This document shows, one piece after another, positions 14,979 through 18,884 of a stretch of 18,884 nucleotides of DNA. Positions within the stretch are counted from its first letter, which is position 1. Every line of letters starts with the position of its first letter. Origin of the DNA: CAZPMO01 sp964587515 (GTDB taxonomy: Bacteria; Pseudomonadota; Alphaproteobacteria; MPNO01); assembly GCA_964587515.1 (NCBI GenBank), contig CAZPMO010000090.1, forward strand, positions 1 through 18,884. Reading direction: 5' to 3'. The position numbers and the translations under genes were made by a program. Below the pieces are notes generated by a model. It had not been told where the DNA came from. It saw only the letters and a program-made list of their open reading frames with translations, and made no database searches.

Positions 14979-14999
14979 CGCCGCCGTTGAACCGCGGCG
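14979..14999 (+). terminator. Candidate terminator after the hypothetical gene
   Basis: CGCCGC (14979-14984) pairs with GCGGCG (14994-14999) around a 9-nt loop, 4 bp after the stop codon. It is followed by a weak T-rich stretch (TTCCGATTTT), so efficiency is uncertain. Confidence 0.4.
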
Positions 15000-15039
15000 C
15001 TTCCGATTTTCCCATCGCACCGTTATGTATTAGCGCCAA

Positions 15040-15549
15040 ATGGAACTTCTTGTGCATCCCGGCGGATTCGCCGAGTGGCGCGGCGATACCTTGCGCTGCG
15101 CCATCGGCCGGTCGGGCGTCGCGACCGATAAGCGCGAGGGCGACGGGGCGACTCCGGCCGGCGCGTTCCGGCTCGCAAGAATCTTGTATCGGGCGGATCG
15201 CGGCGACCGACCGCGCACCAGCCTGCCGGTGGCCGAACTGACTCCCCGGGATGGATGGTGCGACGCGCCCGAGGATGAAAGCTACAATCGTCAAGTGGCC
15301 CTGCCCCATGGGGCGCGCTGCGAAACGCTGTGGCGCGAGGATCGAATTTACGACCTGATCGTGGTCACCGATTATAATGACGACCCGGTCGAGCCCGGAC
15401 GCGGCAGCGCGATTTTCGTCCACGTCGCCCGGCCCGATTACCAGCCTACCGAAGGCTGTGTTGCGTTTTCCCCAGGCGATCTTCGCCGAATTCTGGCCGA
15501 CTGGACCGACAGCGACGTGGTCCGGGTCATATCGACGCCCGTCACATAG
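15040..15549 (+). CDS. L,D-transpeptidase (YkuD-fold) family protein without signal peptide
   Basis: The 169-residue protein has the YkuD catalytic layout. An N-terminal core includes GDGATPAGAFRL (34-45), with DLIVVTDYND (105-114) ahead of HVARPDYQPTEGC (128-140), where His128 and Cys140 are the expected catalytic pair (TEGC replaces the common SHGC). It fits the short COG3786-type group rather than the larger anchored Ldt enzymes. No signal peptide is present, and an in-frame TAG at 15031-15033, two codons before the ATG, rules out an upstream extension. It would therefore stay in the cytoplasm unless exported in some other way, odd for a peptidoglycan cross-linking enzyme. Its last 8 bp overlap the end of the convergent yggS gene. 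No clear ribosome site precedes the ATG. Confidence 0.88.
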   Translation: MELLVHPGGFAEWRGDTLRCAIGRSGVATDKREGDGATPAGAFRLARILYRADRGDRPRTSLPVAELTPRDGWCDAPEDESYNRQVALPHGARCETLWREDRIYDLIVVTDYNDDPVEPGRGSAIFVHVARPDYQPTEGCVAFSPGDLRRILADWTDSDVVRVISTPVT

Positions 15550-16237
15550 GTTGCCGGGCCCCGAAGATGGCGGTCCCGACGCGGACGTGGGTGGCGCCGA
15601 GGCGGATCGCGATCTCGTAATCGGCCGACATGCCCATGCTGAGCAGGGGAAGGCCGTTGCGCCGCGCGATTTCGCCGAGCAGCGCGAAATGCAGCGCCGG
15701 ATCGTCGTCGATCGGCGGGACGCACATCACGCCGGTTACCGGCAGTTGGAGTTCGTCGCGGCATTCGACGATAAAGCGGTCGGCATCGGCGGGGCCAACG
15801 CCGGCCTTCTGGGGTTCCTCGCCGGTGTTGACCTGAACGAAGCAGTCGAGCCGACGGTCGGCGCGTTCCATTTCGGCCGCCAGCGCACGCGCGAGTTTCG
15901 GCCGGTCCACCGATTCAATGACATCGAACAGCGCTACCGCGTCGCGGACCTTGTTGCTCTGAAGAGGGCCGACCAGATGAAGCCGCGCGTCCGGGAACGC
16001 TGATTTCAGCGTTGGCCATTTTGCCTGGGCTTCCTGGACCCTGTTTTCGCCGAATACACGATGGCCCGCCACCAGGGCGGCTTCCGCGCTTGCCGCGGGG
16101 TGGGCCTTTGAGATCGCGACCAGCGTCACCGACCCGTCCGGCCGGTCGGCGGCGCGCTCCGCCGCGGCGATGTGCGCGCTCACTTCCGCTAAATTCGACG
16201 CGACATCGGCGATCGCATCCGGAACAGTATCGGTCAT
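15542..16237 (-). CDS. yggS: YggS-family PLP-binding protein (PLP homeostasis)
   Basis: A 231-residue member of the PLPBP/YggS family, which binds pyridoxal phosphate and helps control vitamin B6 and amino-acid pools. The PLP Lys is expected at Lys44 in LVAISKAHP. Family motifs FGENRVQEA, HLVGPLQSNKV and ESVDRPKLA follow in order, with LSMGMSADYEIAIRLGATHVRVGTAIFG at the C-terminus. The ATG at 16237 is chosen over one at 16276 because AGGG lies about 7 nt upstream and homologues start near here. It is convergent with the L,D-transpeptidase gene (8-bp overlap) and divergent from the DUF3576 lipoprotein. Placement next to DUF3576 and leuS is common in alphaproteobacteria. Confidence 0.95.
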   Translation of the reverse strand: MTDTVPDAIADVASNLAEVSAHIAAAERAADRPDGSVTLVAISKAHPAASAEAALVAGHRVFGENRVQEAQAKWPTLKSAFPDARLHLVGPLQSNKVRDAVALFDVIESVDRPKLARALAAEMERADRRLDCFVQVNTGEEPQKAGVGPADADRFIVECRDELQLPVTGVMCVPPIDDDPALHFALLGEIARRNGLPLLSMGMSADYEIAIRLGATHVRVGTAIFGARQPM

Positions 16238-16335
16238 ATTCGCACCCTGTCGGTACCGGTGGACGGAATCTAACAAAGCCCGACCCGGCCGACAATCGGG
16301 CTCTCTCCCCGGTTGTCGCGATCCCGCCAGGGGCG

Positions 16336-16365
16336 TTGAGAATCAGAGGGATGTTGCGTTATACT
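16336..16365 (+). promoter_or_regulatory. Candidate sigma-70 promoter for the lipoprotein/leuS unit
   Basis: TTGAGA (16336-16341) and TATACT (16360-16365) are 18 bp apart, about 70 bp ahead of the lipoprotein start. Hexamers and spacing are plausible for a housekeeping promoter in the 197-bp divergent gap beside yggS. Confidence 0.45.
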
Positions 16366-16434
16366 GCGGCCGAATTTGACTTGGCAGGCGTCAGCCCGGA
16401 AACGGGTATTGGTTCGGGGGCGGGAGACGCGAGA

Positions 16435-17028
16435 ATGAAAGTGAATCTGATACGAATTTGGCGGGATCGGTCGATGGTCGGCGCCGTGTTGTGCGCCACC
16501 GCGATCGCCCTTGCCGGCTGTTCATCCCAGAACACCGAATACGCCTATCCGGAAGGCACGAGCAACGAGCGGGTTGGCGCGAAATATTCCAACGAAAAAT
16601 CGCAGGAAGGTTCGATTTTCGGCAACAAGAGCGATGGGTTGGACCTGCTCGGCCTGTTCGGTATGGGCGGAGACAGCAAAGGTGGCGGCGGCGGTGGCGG
16701 TATCGGCGTCAACAGTTTCCTGTGGCGCGCCTCGCTGGATACGGTCTCGTTCATGCCGCTGACCTCCGCCGATCCGTTCGGCGGCGTGATCATCACCGAT
16801 TGGTATACGCCGCCGGAATCGCCCGGCGAACGTTTCAAGATGAATGTTTACATTCTCGGCCGCCAGCTTCGCGCCGACGGCATTCGGGTTGCGGTGTTCC
16901 GCCAGGCGCAGAACCCGAGTGGCGCCTGGTCGGATGCGTCGGTAAAAAGGCGGACGTCGACCAACCTCGAAAATCAGATTTTGACGCGCGCCCGCCAGCT
17001 GCGTGTCGCGTCCGTCTCGGCCAACTGA
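16435..17028 (+). CDS. DUF3576 family lipoprotein
   Basis: This 197-residue protein has a lipoprotein signal peptide: basic residues up to Arg12, a hydrophobic stretch 14-27 and lipobox LAGC with Cys29 as the lipidation site. A Ser/Asn-rich spacer leads to a glycine run (83-89) and then the conserved DUF3576 region (92-197), including FLWRASLDTVSFMPLTSADP and GGVIITDWYTPP. The mature protein is probably attached to the outer membrane facing the periplasm. Function is unknown. The ATG at 16435 has GGGAGA about 7 nt upstream. It lies 56 bp before leuS; this order recurs in alphaproteobacteria, with LptE and HolA usually beyond leuS, hinting at an envelope role. Confidence 0.9.
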   Translation: MKVNLIRIWRDRSMVGAVLCATAIALAGCSSQNTEYAYPEGTSNERVGAKYSNEKSQEGSIFGNKSDGLDLLGLFGMGGDSKGGGGGGGIGVNSFLWRASLDTVSFMPLTSADPFGGVIITDWYTPPESPGERFKMNVYILGRQLRADGIRVAVFRQAQNPSGAWSDASVKRRTSTNLENQILTRARQLRVASVSAN

Positions 17029-17084
17029 CCGGCGCCCGCGCGGCGCCCGGCGGATCAACCACTACTGAGGCCTGAAAGCGGTTA

Positions 17085-18884
17085 ATGGCGTCCGAGGCGA
17101 CGACTTCACGATATAACGTCAAGGCCACCGAATCGAAGTGGCAGGCGCTCTGGGAAGAGCGCGGCACGTTCGTGGTCGAGCGCGACCCCTCCCGGCCCAA
17201 ATATTACGTCCTTGAGATGTTTCCCTATCCGTCGGGTCGGATTCACATGGGCCATGTCCGCAATTATACGATGGGCGATGTGGTGGCGCGGTTTATGCGC
17301 GCGCGCGGCCACAACGTGCTCCACCCCATGGGCTGGGACGCGTTCGGCATGCCGGCCGAGAACGCGGCGATGGAACAGAATGTCCATCCCGCCGCCTGGA
17401 CCTATGACAACATCGCGGCCATGCGCAATCAGCTCAGGCTGATGGGGCTTTCGATCGACTGGAGCCGCGAAATCGCGACGTGTCACCCGGAATATTATCG
17501 CCACGAACAGAAGATGTTCCTCGATTTCCTCGCCGACGGGCTGGTCTACCGCAAGGATGGATGGGTGAACTGGGATCCCGTCGATCAGACGGTGCTGGCG
17601 AACGAGCAGGTGATCGACGGGCGCGGCTGGCGCTCCGGCGCCGAGGTCGAGAAGCGGCAGATGCCGCAATGGTTCTTCAGGATCACCGATTTCTCCCAGA
17701 CGCTGCTGGACGCCCTCGACGACCTCGAAAGATGGCCGGCCAAGGTGCGGCTGATGCAGGAGAACTGGATCGGCCGGTCCGAGGGAATGCGGCTGTTTTT
17801 CGAGATGGAAGGGCGCGACGACCGGCTCGAGGTATTTACGACTCGTCAGGACACGATCTTCGGCGCCAGTTTTTGCGCGTTGTCGCCGGAACACCCGCTG
17901 GCGGGGGAGCTCGCGGCCGGAAATTCCGATCTCGCCGCCTTCATCGAGGAATGCGGCCAGCTCGGCACCAGCGAAGCGGCCATTGAAAAGGCCGAAAAAA
18001 AGGGTTTCGATACCGGCATCCGGGTGCGCCACCCGTTCCGCGCCGGCCACACCATGCCCGTCTATGTCGCCAATTTCGTGCTGATGGAGTATGGTACCGG
18101 CGCGATCTTCGGGTGTCCCGCCCATGATCAGCGCGATCTCGAATTCGCCCGCAAATACGGGCTCGACGTGCTGCCGGTGGTGATCCCCGGCGACGCCGAT
18201 CCGGCGACCTATGCGATCGGCGACGAGGCTTACACCGGCGATGGCGCGATCGCCAATTCAGACTTTCTCGACGGGCTCTCGGTCGTCGACGCAAAGGCCG
18301 CCGCCGCCGAGCGTTTCGAGGCGGCCGGCGGCGGCGCGCGCGAAATAAATTATCGCCTGCGGGACTGGGGCATCTCGCGGCAGCGCTACTGGGGGTGTCC
18401 GATCCCGGTGATCCATTGCGCGTCCTGCGGCCTTCAGCCGGTGCCGGCGGCGGATCTTCCGGTGGTCTTGCCCGACGATGTGGAATTCGACCGGCCCGGC
18501 AATCCGTTGGACCGTCATGCGACATGGAAACATGTCGATTGCCCGGGTTGCGGCGCGCCGGCCGAGCGCGAGACCAGTACACTCGATACGTTCGTCGATT
18601 CGTCCTGGTATTTCGCGCGGTTCTGCTGCCCGCGCGCCGATGCCCCGGTAGTGCGCGAGGATGTCGATTACTGGCTGCCGGTCGATCAGTATATCGGCGG
18701 CATCGAGCATGCGATCCTGCACCTTCTTTATGCCCGGTTCTTCACCAAGGCCATGCAACAGACCGACTATCTGGGGGTGGCGGAGCCCTTCGCGGGACTG
18801 TTTACCCAGGGGATGGTGTGCCACGAGACCTATCGGGCCGACAGCGGCGAGTGGGTCCAGCCATCCGAAGTCGTGCGCGAGGAC
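17085..18884 (+). CDS. leuS: Leucyl-tRNA synthetase, 3' end outside window
   Basis: The window contains 600 codons of leuS, which charges tRNA-Leu with leucine in the cytoplasm. The class I signature is MFPYPSGRIHMGHVRNYT (HMGH at 54-57). The CP1 editing domain includes TTRQDT (252-257, usually TTRPDT) and GTGAIFGCPAHDQRD (337-351), whose Asp348 or the adjacent acidic residue is expected to position the mischarged tRNA's amino group. A later zinc-site-like region carries paired cysteines (CASCG and CPGCG), then TFVDSSWYFARF and the GGIEHAILHLLYARFF segment typical of bacterial LeuRS. The KMSKS loop and anticodon-binding domain lie beyond the window. The ATG at 17085 has a weak ribosome site; no better start is in frame nearby. 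Confidence 0.97.
   Translation, partial: MASEATTSRYNVKATESKWQALWEERGTFVVERDPSRPKYYVLEMFPYPSGRIHMGHVRNYTMGDVVARFMRARGHNVLHPMGWDAFGMPAENAAMEQNVHPAAWTYDNIAAMRNQLRLMGLSIDWSREIATCHPEYYRHEQKMFLDFLADGLVYRKDGWVNWDPVDQTVLANEQVIDGRGWRSGAEVEKRQMPQWFFRITDFSQTLLDALDDLERWPAKVRLMQENWIGRSEGMRLFFEMEGRDDRLEVFTTRQDTIFGASFCALSPEHPLAGELAAGNSDLAAFIEECGQLGTSEAAIEKAEKKGFDTGIRVRHPFRAGHTMPVYVANFVLMEYGTGAIFGCPAHDQRDLEFARKYGLDVLPVVIPGDADPATYAIGDEAYTGDGAIANSDFLDGLSVVDAKAAAAERFEAAGGGAREINYRLRDWGISRQRYWGCPIPVIHCASCGLQPVPAADLPVVLPDDVEFDRPGNPLDRHATWKHVDCPGCGAPAERETSTLDTFVDSSWYFARFCCPRADAPVVREDVDYWLPVDQYIGGIEHAILHLLYARFFTKAMQQTDYLGVAEPFAGLFTQGMVCHETYRADSGEWVQPSEVVRED

Noticed and set aside
16381..16397. Second sigma-54-like sequence TTGGCAGGCGTCAGCC before the lipoprotein
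   Set aside because: GG and GC are 9 bp apart instead of 10 and the -12 part lacks TTGC.
17106..18125. Minus-strand open frame of 339 codons
   Set aside because: It is antisense to leuS, whose motifs are unmistakable.

Overview
The window is high-GC DNA from an alphaproteobacterium, most likely a Rhodospirillales-type lineage. This rests on three things: the uniformly GC-rich codon use, the order YggS / DUF3576 lipoprotein / leuS (a familiar alphaproteobacterial arrangement), and the family make-up. It holds 16 protein genes, two of them cut by the window edges. I saw no rRNA, tRNA, CRISPR array or transposase.

Region 1 (1-5062, minus strand) is a tight five-gene run. In transcription order it encodes a COG4671/MurG-like glycosyltransferase, two GT4 glycosyltransferases, a histidine-phosphatase-family protein and a second COG4671-like glycosyltransferase that runs off the left edge. 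Adjacent genes overlap or lie within 6 bp, so it reads as one transcript for a surface or secreted glycan or glycolipid.

Region 2 (5063-5313) is a divergent intergenic stretch. It holds a perfect 24-bp inverted repeat with a 4-nt loop, AT-richer than its surroundings.

Region 3 (5314-12914) is the most unusual part. On the plus strand are a large ABC-exporter-like protein whose nucleotide-binding domain is degenerate and carries an internally repeated insertion of about 280 residues, a stand-alone cyclic-nucleotide-binding protein and a small SAM-methyltransferase-like protein. Converging on them from the minus strand are an OmpR-type response regulator, an MBL-fold hydrolase, a second SAM methyltransferase and a membrane class III adenylate/guanylate cyclase. 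Together they contain a cyclase, a cNMP receptor, a candidate cNMP phosphodiesterase and an ABC protein that may be the regulated output. I infer a cyclic-nucleotide-controlled envelope system, possibly serving the divergent glycan operon. No experiment is known to me.

Region 4 (12977-18884) is more ordinary. It has an arylformamidase-like alpha/beta hydrolase; a conserved hypothetical gene behind a near-perfect sigma-54 promoter with an upstream dyad; a YkuD-fold L,D-transpeptidase-like protein that cannot have a signal peptide; the PLP-binding YggS protein; a DUF3576 lipoprotein; and the first 600 codons of leuS.
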